From Euryodendron excelsum (Eukaryota > Streptophyta > Magnoliopsida > Ericales > Pentaphylacaceae): DNA of 64,000 bases. The notes below the pieces were generated by a model. It did not search any database. It saw nothing but the letters and a program-made list of their open reading frames with translations, and was not told the origin of the DNA. Where the stretch lies: the NCBI GenBank assembly GCA_033060915.1, contig CM065396.1, positions 2,307,001-2,371,000 on the forward strand. Reading direction: 5' to 3'. The stretch's first letter is position 1. Each line of letters starts with the position of its first letter. Below, piece after piece: positions 44,958 through 56,643 of this stretch. The translations under genes and the position numbers were made by a program.

Positions 44958-45696
44958 GGTGATCCTGTTTTACCTAAGAAAAGCCAAGACCGTCAAAATG
45001 AGAAAGGTGCTAAACAACCCATATGAAATGGCATTAAAACCTCTACAAACAATGAGATTTCTACTGCAGTTTGAACTTGGTGATTACAAAAACAGGAATT
45101 TGTAGTTGGTTTTTACTACCAAAGTAAAGTATAACATGATGAAGTTGGAAAAAAAATTAATGGCAATTTTAATACTACGAGAAATTCACCCAATTGTGGT
45201 TTACATTGTGCAGTAAGTAATTGTTTGAAACCATCAGTACGTAGTAATGCATGTTCGTAACAAAATAATGCACTCATGCATGTTTAGATCGGCAATTAAT
45301 TAGTAATGGCAATTTCATATGATTAGCCTATGAAGTAACTAAATTTAGAAAAACAGGAAAGAGAAGAATATGTTGTAGCATACGAACAAGAGAAGTAGAA
45401 CATGAAGCAGCAACATTTATTACAGCAGGTTCAACTTATAGGATCAACTAACATAACAAGAAATATGATCTCACGGCATCCAACAAGCTAGACTACGTCT
45501 AAACATCCATACACACAAAGTTATTACAAACCATCCGCAGCAGAAACTGAAACAGCTAAACAAAAAAGAAAACATCCAGACAATCTAAGAAAAAAGAATG
45601 CCTACAACGAAGGACCACTACATTAACAACAAGCAGCACGTTTTTCCATCATTCAGGTACTAATGCAAGACCCTCAACATCATGCATCCTACAAGA
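44958..45696. other. intergenic region between the Harbinger genes
   Basis: AT-rich, no coding signal. It separates the 3' end of the Myb-like gene from the start of the transposase on the same strand, so a transposase promoter is expected here. I see no convincing TATA box. Confidence 0.5.
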
Positions 45697-46269
45697 TCAA
45701 AGGTTGACAATCCAGTCCCTCTTCCTAGTGTCAGACAGTAGCAAGAATATGTTCCTCATTAACTCGTCATCGCAGAGCTTGTTCAAAGCCTTAGTGAATT
45801 GAAGTCCATCAATGTCCTCAAAGGCATTGAGTGTATTGAGACATTCTGTCATTTGGGCTTTCTCAGGAGTGGAGTATTTAGAAGCTACAGAGGTTGCACC
45901 TGCAGATGTGGCAGCTGCCCCTACAGCCCCATAATTGGCCCCTGAAGTGGCAGCAGAAGGCGTTGACCTACTCAACTCCAGTAACTCCATCCTCCTTTTT
46001 TGGCTTTCAGTAAATGATAAGATGGCATATGAAAGTTGAGCCGCTATTCTATCCCTTTTCCCTCAGCCTTTCTTGGTTGAGTTCTCTGGCTTACTTTTAC
46101 CAGTACGAGTTGACTCCACATTATCTTCACTGTGAACCATGTCAGCCTCACAGTGAAGATCATCACTACTATCGGTTCGTGAAGGTGGGTTGGTGGAAGG
46201 GCGAGCCAAACTCCTAGATGCTTGTGTTTTTCGAAATATGGTACACAGTCGTTGGTAATGGATAAAGCC
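45697..46269 (-). pseudogene. Harbinger ORF1 (Myb/SANT-like), exon 2
   Basis: Continuation of the Myb-like ORF1. It opens GFIHYQRLCTIFRKTQASRS, then a Ser/Thr/Asp-rich linker and basic GKSKPENSTKKG, then an in-frame TGA near 46063. The C-terminal part (MELLELSRSTPSAATSGANY, Ala-rich; CLNTLNAFEDIDG; LMRNIFLLLSDTRKRDWIVN) ends in the helix typical of such ORF1 proteins. The AG at 46270-46271 joins exon 1 in phase. An alternative acceptor about 35 bp upstream would add residues but needs a 1-nt change in an A-run. Because of the TGA the protein would be truncated. Confidence 0.72.
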
Positions 46270-46383
46270 CTTTTTTTTAATCCACCAGTATATTTATTAA
46301 CCTACAACCAGATTTGTGTGTGAGTATAAAATAAAATACAAATGTGTTCCTACTTTATGTTTAATATACAGATTTGTGCCTAC
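46270..46383 (-). other. intron of Harbinger ORF1
   Basis: Minus-strand GTAGGC donor after AAG, AT-rich body, AG acceptor after an A-run. The 114-bp length is ordinary for a plant intron. Phase 0 joins the two conserved exons. Confidence 0.6.
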
Positions 46384-46749
46384 CTTAAGTTCGGTCTCCC
46401 AAAAGTCATCAGATGTAATTACCATGTTGTTAACAGGATCATGTGCAATACCTGTCTTTTCCACCATCTTTTTGAACTTAGTGTATTGTGATTTGAAGCA
46501 ATTGTACTTATTACGCAACTGGGAATGAGTGTAGTTATACTTTATGGCTTTGGACAGCTCTTTCCTAATTCGATTCCACGCAGGTTTTGTAAATGTTCCA
46601 GTTTGTTTGTTGTTTCTCTTCACCTCCTCCTCCATTAGATCGACAAATATGGCCTCACTTTTGTCGTTCCACGGACCATGACAGTCATCGTCAACCACAG
46701 GTACGTCGTCATTATCAATCGAAATTTTTTCACAATTAGGATTCGCCAT
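46384..46749 (-). CDS. Harbinger ORF1 (Myb/SANT-like DNA-binding), exon 1
   Basis: Starts MANPNCEKISIDNDDVPVVD, then a Myb/SANT-like (Myb_DNA-bind_3 type) domain at residues about 25-115 (GPWNDKSEAIFVDLMEEEVK, WNRIRKELSKAI, YTHSQLRNKYNCFKSQYTKF, SDDFWETEL). The spaced aromatic residues (W in PWND, W in AWNR, F/Y in the third helix) are kept. PIF/Harbinger elements encode such a protein alongside the transposase; in studied elements it binds the termini and helps move the transposase into the nucleus. The frame is open across the exon, better kept than the transposase, but exon 2 has a stop. Confidence 0.82.
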
Positions 46750-47630
46750 TGCATACTTGTATGTTTCAATGGACTTGGTTAAAGGAGAAGAAAGAAAACA
46801 TTATCAAGTAAATACAGAGTACCAGTGATGGTTCTGAAAATAATGTATCAATGGCCAACAAAAATAAAATTTTATTTCAATTTCCAGTAAGCCATACAGA
46901 GAATATAATCATGGATCATTATGTAGTGAGTTGAACCCTACACTGCGTAGCCATACAGTGAACATAATCGATGAAAACAATTTTGTTGTATGTTCGTATA
47001 CAGTGGCAAATTCAGTAGAATGTAAAAGGACACCCAAAATCATGAAAATACTATAACATTAAAAAGTAGCAGAGCATACCCAATTCAATAAAACACAAAA
47101 GGTGATAGTAGTACAGGATGATTATGCAAGAAACAGTTATGGAAAACCCACAACCGTGGACAAGTAGTGAATGGTAGAAATTTGACAAGCAATTAGGCAA
47201 CAATACTTACATCGAAGTACAGCAATCGATCAATCGTCGAAATGAGGATGAACCTGTCACCAAAATAAATGACATTATGAGGAAACATGAAATCAAAATT
47301 ACAAAATTACAGGTTTACAGGGATGGTTGTAAAGTATGACATGATCACACCTGTAGCAATTGAAAGGGCTACTACAATTGGGTATTTTCCAGAAATGTGA
47401 GACTTTATGCAACTGAAGGGGTTGTAGAAAAGGAATTTGTGAAGGACAATAGGGCTTGTGTGCCAAACATTGGACTTAATGGCCATGGAGACTGTAGACC
47501 CACAAAGGAGATTGTCGATGAGATGTGAAGCCAAAACGATACCAGATCCCATGACAAATTGGGTGTGTGAGGAGTTTATGCGAAGGAGGTGAGGAGTAAG
47601 ACATCGAGAAGAGGTGGGGTGTTCAGATCG
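46750..47630. other. 5' region of Harbinger ORF1
   Basis: AT-rich sequence upstream of ORF1 on the minus strand. No ORF is recognised. It should hold the promoter and possibly 5' UTR exons; I could not place a TATA box with confidence. Confidence 0.5.
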
Positions 47631-47885
47631 GCGATCGCGAGAGAGAGAAAGAGAGAGAGAATGGTGGAGGGTGAGAGAGACAAAAAGCTACAGAGAGACC
47701 TACATAGAGACAGAGAGGTAGAGAGAGTGAGAGAGAGAGAATGGTGAAGGGTGAGTTACAGAGATAGACACAAAGCTGCACAAAAAGCTACACAGTGACA
47801 GAGAGATAGAGATGAAAGAGAGAGAGAGAGCGAGAGAGAATGGCAGAGGGTGAGAGAGTTACAGAGGGAGATAGAGAGCTACAGA

Positions 47886-47923
<38 letters not shown>

Positions 47924-47960
47924 ATGAGAGAGAGACAATGGAAGAGGGAGAGGAGAGGTG
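47631..47960. repeat. GA-rich minisatellite near the right Harbinger end
   Basis: Three units with GAGAGAATGGnnGAGGGTGAG (near 47650, 47735 and 47836), separated by ACAGAGAGA-type runs. It mirrors the CT-rich array near the left end. Confidence 0.85.
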
Positions 47961-49909
47961 AAGATGTGTACCTGGAAACCCCAGGAGGCGCCGCAGAGGT
48001 CCGTTGGTCTTGTGTTGCCCGTTGTTGCCTTGGTTTGTTGTTGCCCTTGTGTTTTAATTGTTGCCTTTTGTGTTTTTTATTCAAAACACAAAAAACAGAA
48101 ACCAAACACGGTTTTTGAGAACAAAAAACAGAAATAAAAAACTGCAACACTTTCCAAACGCACCCTTAGATTTCCAAAATCTCTTTTTCTACACTAACAA
48201 TCATAACTTTTCTAAATCCTAGACTTCCAAAATTCAACCTTTCCAATTCTATGTCAAATCCAATCTTTCAAATTAGAAAATTAGATCAAATTCTCTAATT
48301 TTGAAAATAAAATCAAATCATTTATTTTTGAAAATAAAATCTAATCTTCTATTTTAGGAAACAAGAATCAAATCTTTCTAAATTCAAAACTTTCCTAAAT
48401 TCAAACTTTCCAAAATCAAAACTTTCCTAAAATGAAACTTTTCTAATTTGGCACTTTTCTAAAATGGAACTTTCCTATTTCAAAACTTTTCTAATTTAGA
48501 GATTTTTAAAACCTTTCCTAAACCTTGACTTTCTAAACTCTTTCAAGTCAAGTCTTTTCCAAATCAAGTGTTTTCAAATCAAATCAAATCTCTTTTTAAA
48601 ATTTTTCTTAAATCTAACTTTCCTAATTAGAACATTTCCTAATTAGAACATTTCCTAAATCCAACTTTCTAAAATTGAACTTTCAAATATAATCAAATCA
48701 CTTTCAATTCAACTACATGTTCCAATCTTAGGTAACCTAAACTCTAGGAGGCCTAAATCTTAATTCAACCCTAACCCTAAAGTTGGGAAGCTCCAACTCT
48801 TTTCTAAAACTCCTTTTTAAACCAAGATAGTTTTTCAACTTCAATCTTAGTTAAAATGTTTTTAAAACTCAACTCTATCTTTCCAAATTAAGTCCAAGTT
48901 TTCTTTCAAAGTTCAAACCCTTTTTCAAGACTATGTCATAGTTCAAATCAAATTTCAATTTTAATTCTTCTATTCCAAGTTCAATCAAACTCTTTTCTAA
49001 TCAAATCTTTTCAAATCAAGCTTTTCAAAAACCTCGAAGTGTTTATTTTCAATCTAACTCTTGTCCGAACTACGACTGACCTGATTCCCAAAAATAGATA
49101 CGTAGGCAACCCTCATGGTTGCGGTCATAACCTTTTTCAAGTCTCTAATTCCATAACCTTTTTAAAATTTTCAATTCTATTTCAAGTTTCTAATTCTAAA
49201 ACCTATTTTCAAATCTCCAATTCCAATTTCTAGAAACCTTCTTTCAAAAAATCAAATCTATCTTTTCAAATCCATTTCAAAGTCAAATCAAGTCTTTTCA
49301 AATCTATTTCAAATTTCAAATCAAGTATTTTCGAATCTATTTTCAAAATCAAACCAAATTCTTGCACTTGCATATCATGCATCATGTCAAACTTCTTTCT
49401 AAAATTTCTTTTCTGAAATGGATAGTTTTGGGCATTTATTAATCAAAGATTCCTAATGAGTAAACTTAGGGTGAATAGATATGTAGGTACCGAAAGGGCG
49501 GGGTAGGGTGATGGCTTAGTGCGTTTTTCCTACACGTAACCAACCTCCGAACCTAGAATAACTGTTGCAAAGATCAAAATGGAGTTATTTTCAAAAAAGG
49601 GCTTAAAACTTTCCAAAGGTTGCCAAACAACCTGCTTTCTTAAAAACCCTCTCTTGAGAAAGTTATTAAAATCTTTTCAAAAACCCTAAGTGTAATCTTC
49701 AGATTGTTTTTAGTTTTAGATGACCTAACTCACACTAATCGAGTTAGGTGGCGACTCCAAACTTTTTTCAAAAACCCTTATTCAAAATCAATTTCAAATT
49801 CAAATCTAGTCACACTCATTCTTCTAGGAAGATGAGTTCTAATGAGAGAGTGTTGTATATTTCCCACTTGTTTATATTTTGCTCGAGTGCAAAAAATCAG
49901 GGCGCAATA

Positions 49910-50282
49910 AATATCAGTTAACTGCAATTGTCATTGTGACCGTAGTGGCTTTCGTCCTTGTGGTTGATGTCAAGTTAGAGAGCTTCAAGAAGCTATTATT
50001 GATGTGTCGGTGGTCCTTTACTATATTATATATGAGATGATAGAGTTTAAGGTTTATTTGCAATTAGTTTTTAATTATTACGGATTTGATTTAGTAATGT
50101 TTTTATGATGTTTGGTGGATTATGGGTTGATATATATATATATATATATGATGTTATGTTTATTCCTATAAAACTTTTATCTTTGGGATTATATTGAGGT
50201 TTCGCTTACAGATAGGTGACATGTGTAATCACATTCATCCAAAGAAGGCGTTAATGACGCTTGATTAGGAGCAGGCATGACA
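49910..50282 (+). repeat. 5' LTR of Del/Tekay-like gypsy element, second part
   Basis: Starts with the right-hand AATAT duplication and ends GCAGGCATGACA, immediately before a PBS. It resembles the last few hundred bases of the LTR at 61466-63991 (GGTGACaTGTGtaATCAC near the end). With 6748-8701 it makes a 5' LTR of about 2.3 kb. A TA microsatellite lies near 50135. Confidence 0.85.
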
Positions 50283-50285
50283 TAT

Positions 50286-50300
50286 TGGTATTAGAGTTGA
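50286..50300 (+). other. primer binding site, initiator-Met tRNA (mutated)
   Basis: TGGTATTAGAGTTGA, a C-to-T-decayed TGGTATCAGAGC-type site 3 bp after the LTR end. Confidence 0.8.
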
Positions 50301-50475
50301 GGTTTAAGACCATGGGTCTATTATTGAGCTGTGGTTTAAGCCAAGGTTTACAATCGAGGCTATGTTGTGGAGTTGGTGTCAAGAGTTGCAGTAAACTGTA
50401 GGGTGTTGTTATGTCTGTTAAGTTGGTAGGCTTAAGTGGGTCATATAGCTTGTGTGCTAATTATGAATTGATGTA

Positions 50476-51640
50476 ATGAGAATGGCCCAAAAAGATCCAC
50501 CAAGGGTAGTTGAGGATGAAGCATCATCAGCTCCAGTTCAAGGGCAGGGACGCCAAGAAAAATGTGTTCACAATCCACTAAATGCATCTGATAGAGTAGT
50601 TAATGTTCTGGCCCAGCATATTGAATATCAGTCCACAAGACTAGCACAGAGGACTAGTACGCTGCATGAACAGTTCATGAAGCTTAATCCTCTAGAGTTC
50701 ATTGGGGCAACCTATCCATTGGTGGCAAAGGAGTGGTTGAAGAAATTAAAGGCAATTTTTGAGGTAATAGCTAGGGTAGATGAACAAAATTGGTGTTGGC
50801 TGCATTCATGTTGAAAGATGAAGCCTGAAATTGGTAGGAGGCGATGAGACGAATGATGGGTTCTCAAGGTGGTGGAGTATCGATTACATGGCAGCAATTT
50901 GTAGAGGTATTTAATGAGTAGTACTTTTCACTTATTTACAGATAGCAGAAAGAGCAGGAGTTTATCTTTTTAAAGCAAGAAAAAATGTTTGTATCTGAGT
51001 CTGAAGAATAGTTTACAGCACTGTCATGGTTTACACCTGACTTAATGCGTATCGAAGATGCTAAATACAAGAGATTCCAACAAGGGTTAGAGTTGAGCAT
51101 ATGATCTTGAATATCAACTTTTGAGATGGTGAGGTATGCTGACTTGGTGAATAAAGCAAAAATTGTGGAGCAAGATGTAAAAGAATTGTCGGGTAGGAGA
51201 GAATAGTTCAAAAAAGGAAAGTTTGATGCAAGGGCTGAAATGTCGGGCCAAAAATCATCGAAATCTCTAAGATTTGGTGGACAGGGAAGATCACAATCAA
51301 GTCAAAGAATAGGGAGTCTTAGATCTGGTAGTCCAAGGGGTCATGGATCTTGGAGACCTCTAGTGAGACCTTCAGGTTTGGGAACTTCTAGTGGTAGAAC
51401 TAAGGGAGTTACTTGTTACAGGTGTGGAGCAGATGGATATATTGTTAGAGATTGCCTGATGCCTTGGAGTGAGAAATGTTGTTAGTGTGGATAGATAGGT
51501 CACATAACGAGACATTGTACTCAGGGCTCAACGGCAACCTCCTCTGTGGGTAATGTGGCTGGAGGTGAAAGAAGGAAGACTGGGAGTGTGCAATGTGGAT
51601 GTAGAACTACTTCTGAATCACGGACTCAAGATTATATGCT
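50476..51640 (+). pseudogene. gag of the Del/Tekay-like gypsy element
   Basis: N-terminal gag at 50476-50814 (EQFMKLNPLEFIGATYPLVA, EWLKKLKAIFEVI), then broken capsid-like sequence to about 51235. A basic Ser/Gly/Arg-rich linker follows at 51240, then a zinc knuckle (CYRCGADGYIVRDC, where the His of C-X4-H is Tyr) and a second partial knuckle after a stop (CG, GHITRHC). Stops and frameshifts are frequent. Confidence 0.87.
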
Positions 51641-54600
51641 ATGACCCAACGAGATGCTCAAGCAATGCCTACGATAGTAACAGGTATGATATATGTGGCT
51701 GATTAGGATGTTTACATATTGTTAGATCCTGGATTTATGCAATTTTTCATTTTCATTACATTTAGTGAGTATCTACATAAACCATATACATTTATGGCAT
51801 AACATTTACTTGTTTCTACACCGGTGAGGGATGTGGTGTTGGTAGAAGTAGTATATAAGGACTGTGTGTTAAAGATTGCAGATAAAGAGTTGAATGTGGA
51901 TTTAATTCCTCTGGTAATCCATGACTTTGTCTTGATACTGGGTATGGATTGGCTATCATCTTATCATACTTGTATTGATTGTTTTAAGAAAGAAGTTGTC
52001 TTCCGAATGCTGAATGAATCAAAATTTGAATTCTAAGGTGAGCGGGATATAGTTCCAACTTGTTTTAGAAGCCCATAAACTATTACAGAAAGGGTGTGAG
52101 GGATATCTAGCTCATGTGATAGATATTGTTAAAACTAAACTGAAACTGTCAGATATTCTTGTGGCACGAGACTTTGTGGATGTATTTCCATATGAGCTAC
52201 CAGGGATTGTGCTTGATAGGGAGGTGGAGTTTTCTATTGAGTTGTTACTAGGAACTACTCCAATCTCTATTACACCTTTTAGAATGGCACCAATAGAGTT
52301 GAAATAATTAAAAATTTAGTTATAAGACTTCCTTGATCGAGGGTTTATTCAACCTGGTGTGTCACCATGGGGAGCCCCTGTCTTATTTGTGAAGAAGAAA
52401 GATCGAACAATTAGATTATATATAGATGACCGGCAATTAAATCAAGTTATAGTGAAGAACAAGTATCATTTATCACGTATTGATGATTAGTTTGATCAAT
52501 TGCAAGGAGCCAAGGTCTTTTCAAAGATTGATTTGAGATCCGGTTATCATCAATTGAAGGTGAAAGGCAGTGATGTTTCAAAAACTGCTTTCCAAACTCG
52601 GTATGGATACAACGAGTTCTTAATGATGCCATTTGGAGTGACTAATGCTCCGGCTATCTTCATAGACTTGATGAATCAGGTATTTTAGCCTTTTCTCGAT
52701 TCATTTGTTATTGTATTCATTGATGACATACTAGTGTATTCACATGGTAAGGAAGAACATGAAGAGCACTTAAAGTTTTTGTTACAAATTTTGAGAAATA
52801 GACAGTCATACGCCAAATTCAATAAATGTGAGTTTTGGCTTGACAGAGTGATATTTATGGGGCATGTAATATCTTATGAAAGTATTTGTGTTGATCCAAA
52901 TAAAATTAAAGCCATTATAAATTGGGAGCAGCAAAAAAATGTGTTTGAAATTAGAAGTTTCTTGAGGTTAACAGGATATTATAGACAATTCATTCAGAGA
53001 TTCTCATCTATTGTTGTGCCGTTAATTAGATTGACTCGAAAGGATGTAAAATTTGAGTGGTCGAATGAAAGTGAACGTAGCTTCCAAGAATTAAAGGTGA
53101 AATTGACTATAGCTCCAGTGTTGACTATTCCTTTAGGAAAGGAGACTTTGTAATTTATAGTGATGATTCTCATTAGGGTCTCGGATGTGTTTTAATGCAA
53201 AGAGGAAGAGTTGTGGCATATGCTTCTAGACAATTAAAGACTCACGAGAGGAACTATCATATTCATGATTTGGAGCTAACAGCGGTGGTGTTTGCTTTGA
53301 AATTGTGGAGACACTATCTATATGGTGAGCCTTATGAAATATTCACAGATCATCAAAGTTTGAAGTATTTATTTACCTAAAGAGATTTGAATACGAGGCA
53401 GCAGCGATGGATGGCATTAATTAAAGATTATGAATATACTATCCATTATCATCCTGGAAGAGTTAATGTTGGGCCGGATGCTTTAAGCCGAAAATCTTCA
53501 AGGTGGTTAGCATGTATGAGATGTTACCAAGCAGAATTATTTACAAAATTGACTTCTTAAGGAGTAGAATTTGAAATGAAGAAAGTTAATACTTTGATAA
53601 CACAATTTCGGGTGAGACCGTTGATGCTTGGTCAAATTCAGGAGTTGCAAACTCAAGATTCACAATTGGAGAAAATTAGAAAGCAAGTGAAGGATGGAGT
53701 TAGAACCGACTTCTCTATACATGAAGACGATATAATGATGTTTGGAACTCACTTTTGTGTACCAAACAATTTAGCTTTGAAGAAAGAGATTTTTAACGAG
53801 GTACATCAATCGTTGCATGCTATACATCCGGAGAGAACCAAAATGTATCATGACCTCCGAGAGGTGTATTGGTAGCCTAGCATGAAGAAAGAGATTCCGG
53901 AGTTTGTGGATAGATGTTTTACTTGTCAACATGTAAAAGCAGAACATTAAAAACTAGCAGTTTTATTGCAACTTCTTCCTAATCCTCAATGGAAATGGGA
54001 GCACCTTACCATGGACTTTGTGGTAGGATTACCAAGAACCCAAAGTGGTTTTGATTCTATGTGGGTGATTGTTCAGCGGTTGAGCAAATCAGCTCATTTC
54101 TTACCCGTTAAAACTACTTATATTCTTGACAAGTATGTAAAGTTATATGTTGATAAGATTATTAGGTTACATGGAACTCCAATATCAATAGTTGCAGATA
54201 GGGATCCAAGATTTATTTTCAGATTTTGGCCCAGTTGGAAGCAAGCTATGGGTATAACCTTGAAGTTTAGTACCGTATTTTATCTTCAAACTAATGGGCA
54301 ATCAGAGAGAACTATTTACATTTTGGAAGATATGTTGAGAGTCTGTGTACTTGACTTCAAAGGTAGTTAGAAGGATCATCTAGCTTTAATGGAGTTTGCA
54401 TATAACAATAGCTATCAATCCAGTATTGGGATACCTCCATTTGAAGCTTTGTATAAGCGTCAGTGTAGAACTCCAGTATGTTGGAGTGAGGTGGGAGAGA
54501 GACAATTGTTAGGTCCATAGATGATTCAAGATACAAACAAGAAAGTTCAAGTTGTTCAGGAACACTTGAAAGTATTGACTCAAGGTTGATCCCCATGTTG

Positions 54601-56640
54601 ATTTTGATAATAACTGAACCTTATGTTATTTTACTAATGCATTTACTTTGTGTGCAGATTAATAAAGTTTATAATTTAGACTTAAAGTCCAACTTAAAGT
54701 CTAATACATGTCAAATTGGATGCACAACAATTTAGGATCAAGCAATGCAATCCAAGAGTCATGCAATATACCAAACTGAGCAATGATACCTAATCCAACT
54801 TCGAACAAATGATTTGTATTCGAAAAGATTGAAGGTGTTCAAATGAAGAATTCATCAAGTATGCATAGACTCAATGAAGTTGACTTGGACTTAAAAAGAT
54901 TGAAGGTGTTCAAATAAAGACTTCATCAAAGTGTGCAAAGATCAGTTGAAGATGATTTGATTGAAGAAGAGATTGAAGATATTCGAGAAGAGAATTCATC
55001 AAAATTGCATAATCATTACAAAGAATCTAAATGAAGATTTTATCTGGGATATAAAGACTCTATGAAGATTATATGTACTCAGAGGAAATGAAGGTATTCA
55101 AGATAGACTTCATCAAGTTTATAGAAGTCTCATTGAAGTAATCTCATTGAAAGTAATAGCTCAGCAATAAAGCAATAGCTCGGCAATGAGAGCAAGAGCT
55201 AGGCAATGAAAGAGAAAGATCGGCAATAAAGAAAAAAAGCTCAGCATTGACAGAGTGAAGCTTTGACAGAGTTGAAATCAAGAAAAGATGATTATCAAAT
55301 GAAGAATTCAATCCAAATTGAATAGAGAACCATCTTGATATATTGAAGACTTTGATTGATCATCAAACCCCAAAGAGAAGACTCCTTGTACTGAAACTGA
55401 ACTTGATCATGAGAAGACAGAACCAAGATTTATGGGCAATGTGTTGACACATGAAAATGAAGAGTTGACATATGGAGTTGATGTGTCGACATATGGAGAC
55501 CGTGGACAACATCTGGAAAATGCGGACCAGATGTGTCGACACTTGGAACCAAGTGTCAACACCTGGGAGATAACGGCTAGTTTTTCTAACTATATAATAG
55601 ACTGGACTTGCATTAAATGAGCTCCAACAACCTCCAACGGATGAAAGCCGGGGTTTATATACAAGCTTCCAACTGCATTTATATACAAGAGAAATAAGAA
55701 AATCAAGTACCACTGATTGATCAAAATGAAAAATCTGAACATTCTTCTTGTCTTCCTTATGTGAGCTGTTATTGATTCTATCCACTCTTGATAGAGAGTT
55801 TGTAGTTTGTTTATATATCTTTATACACCTATAAGTGAGAGTTTGAGAGTTCTCTTATGGAAGAAAAACTCTTGTAAGTTTGAGTGGATCTTGGACAAAA
55901 CCACTTGGTGGCTGGAAGAACTTGGGAAGAAGTTCTTGAGTAAAAGTGAGCTGAGCACTTGATCAATCAATATCCATTTTGTAATTAGAGATTGCATAGT
56001 GGAGGAAGACTTCAAGGGGATCTTAGGGTGAGGACGTACACCACGAATTGTGGTTGAACCTCGGTAATTCTTTGTGTGCTTTCTATTGCTCTGCTTTTCA
56101 TTCATCTTCTGATTACATTGCATTATATATAGATTGATCACTGTTATATTGATTAGATTACTTTTAATTAATCTTAATTGCTTTTATTTTTTGAAAAACC
56201 CAATTCACCCCCTCTTAGGTTGGCTTTTAGGCCAACAAAAGTAGCACAAAGTAAGCAAAAAAGTTATGTGGACAATAGAAGAAAAGAATTAAAGTTTGAA
56301 GTTGGTCACCAAATATTTTTAAAAGTTTCTACATAAAAGGGTATTTGAGATTCGGGAAGAACAGGAAGTTAAGTCCAAGATACATTAGACCTTATATTAT
56401 TGTTGAATAAGTTGGCATGATAGCTTACCGGTTGGATCTACCTCTGAAATTGTCTAAGTTGTATGATGTCTTTCACGTTTCCATGTTGAAAACAAGTTCT
56501 ATGTAATAAGGTAATACCATTGGGGAAAGTGTTGTGAAGGAGTCATTCAATTGAGGAGGCCACTTGGGAGAGTGAGGAGACAATGAAGAATCAGTACCCG
56601 TATCTATTCTAATTTGGTAAGTGAATTTCGGGACGAAATT
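51641..56640 (+). pseudogene. pol of the Del/Tekay-like gypsy element, interrupted by a solo LTR
   Basis: In order: protease with its active site changed from D-S-G to D-P-G (GAT CCT at 51724); RT with [12 protein letters not shown] and catalytic FIDDILVYS (52716); RNase H with [20 protein letters not shown] (about 53215-53380). Integrase follows with an H-H-C-C zinc-binding region (about 53810-53935), catalytic Asp in MDFVVGLP (about 54012) and VADRDPRF, and Glu in NGQSERTI. The C-terminal segment (AQSKQKSYVDNRRKELKFEV) resumes only after the inserted LTR. A final region with VIPLGKVL and EEATWESEE matches the chromodomain-side tail of chromoviruses. About fifteen stops are spread through it. 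Confidence 0.93.
54575..56237 (+). mobile_element. solo LTR in the integrase C-terminal region, probably copia
   Basis: Integrase coding stops at HLKV and resumes at VAQSKQ exactly after this 1.66-kb block. AAAGTA (54569-54574 and 56238-56243) flanks it as a 5- or 6-bp duplication. The block ends TTCACCCCCTCTTAGGTTGG...GCCAACA, typical in my experience of Sirevirus-like copia LTRs; the family is an inference. It contains repeated GTGTCGACAC-like motifs at 55445-55565. There is no internal domain. Confidence 0.8.
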
Positions 56641-56643
56641 CTT

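Larger units (their letters stand above)
37015..48165 (-). mobile_element. PIF/Harbinger DNA transposon
   Basis: The ends are inverted: GGGTGCGTTTGGAA at the left and TTCCAAACGCACCC at the right, with weaker complementarity continuing (AGTTTTGTTTTTTGTT against AACAAAAAACAG). The flanking trinucleotide TTA is duplicated (37012-37014 and 48166-48168), the hallmark of PIF/Harbinger. Excising it restores copy C to the continuous sequence seen in copy A (CAAATCTTAGATTTCC). Genes on the minus strand are a Myb/SANT-like ORF1, a DDE transposase and a GRF zinc-finger ORF. About 4.7 kb of its 11.15 kb is an inserted solo LTR, leaving about 6.4 kb of Harbinger sequence. Confidence 0.93.
8702..49909 (+). 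mobile_element. Ogre/Tat-like Ty3/gypsy element, non-autonomous, with nested insertions
   Basis: A complete but heavily interrupted LTR retrotransposon. It has a 5' LTR (8702-13299), a PBS for tRNA-Arg(ACG) and an internal region (13300-16658 plus 24279-29406, about 8.5 kb). A purine-rich PPT and a 3' LTR (29407-49909, itself split three ways) complete it. The two LTRs resemble each other more than the solo copies in the window. The element is bordered by AATAT on both sides, and removing it rejoins the two halves of the host gypsy LTR. Very long LTRs and a tRNA-Arg PBS are known features of the Ogre/Tat lineage. I found no gag, protease, RT or integrase in the internal region, only an antisense gene remnant. 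It therefore looks like a large non-autonomous derivative that needed proteins from elsewhere. Confidence 0.85.
29407..49909 (+). repeat. Ogre-like 3' LTR (copy C), interrupted three ways
   Basis: LTR segments survive at 29407-29626, about 35261-37014 and 48169-49909. They match copy A in order. Between the first two, about 917 bp corresponding to 8901-9817 of copy A are missing, together with the 3' end of the inserted gypsy element. The last two abut exactly once the Harbinger insertion and one TTA are removed. The 3' terminus reads GGGCGCAATA instead of GGGCGCGACA, which is two transitions away, and is followed by the AATAT duplication. The TATA box is at 35765. Confidence 0.87.

Noticed and set aside
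49901..49908. GCAAT next to GCAAC as the target duplication of a lone LTR at 29407
   Set aside because: Would require the LTR to end in GGGC; the AATAT pair explains both outer edges of the whole element exactly.
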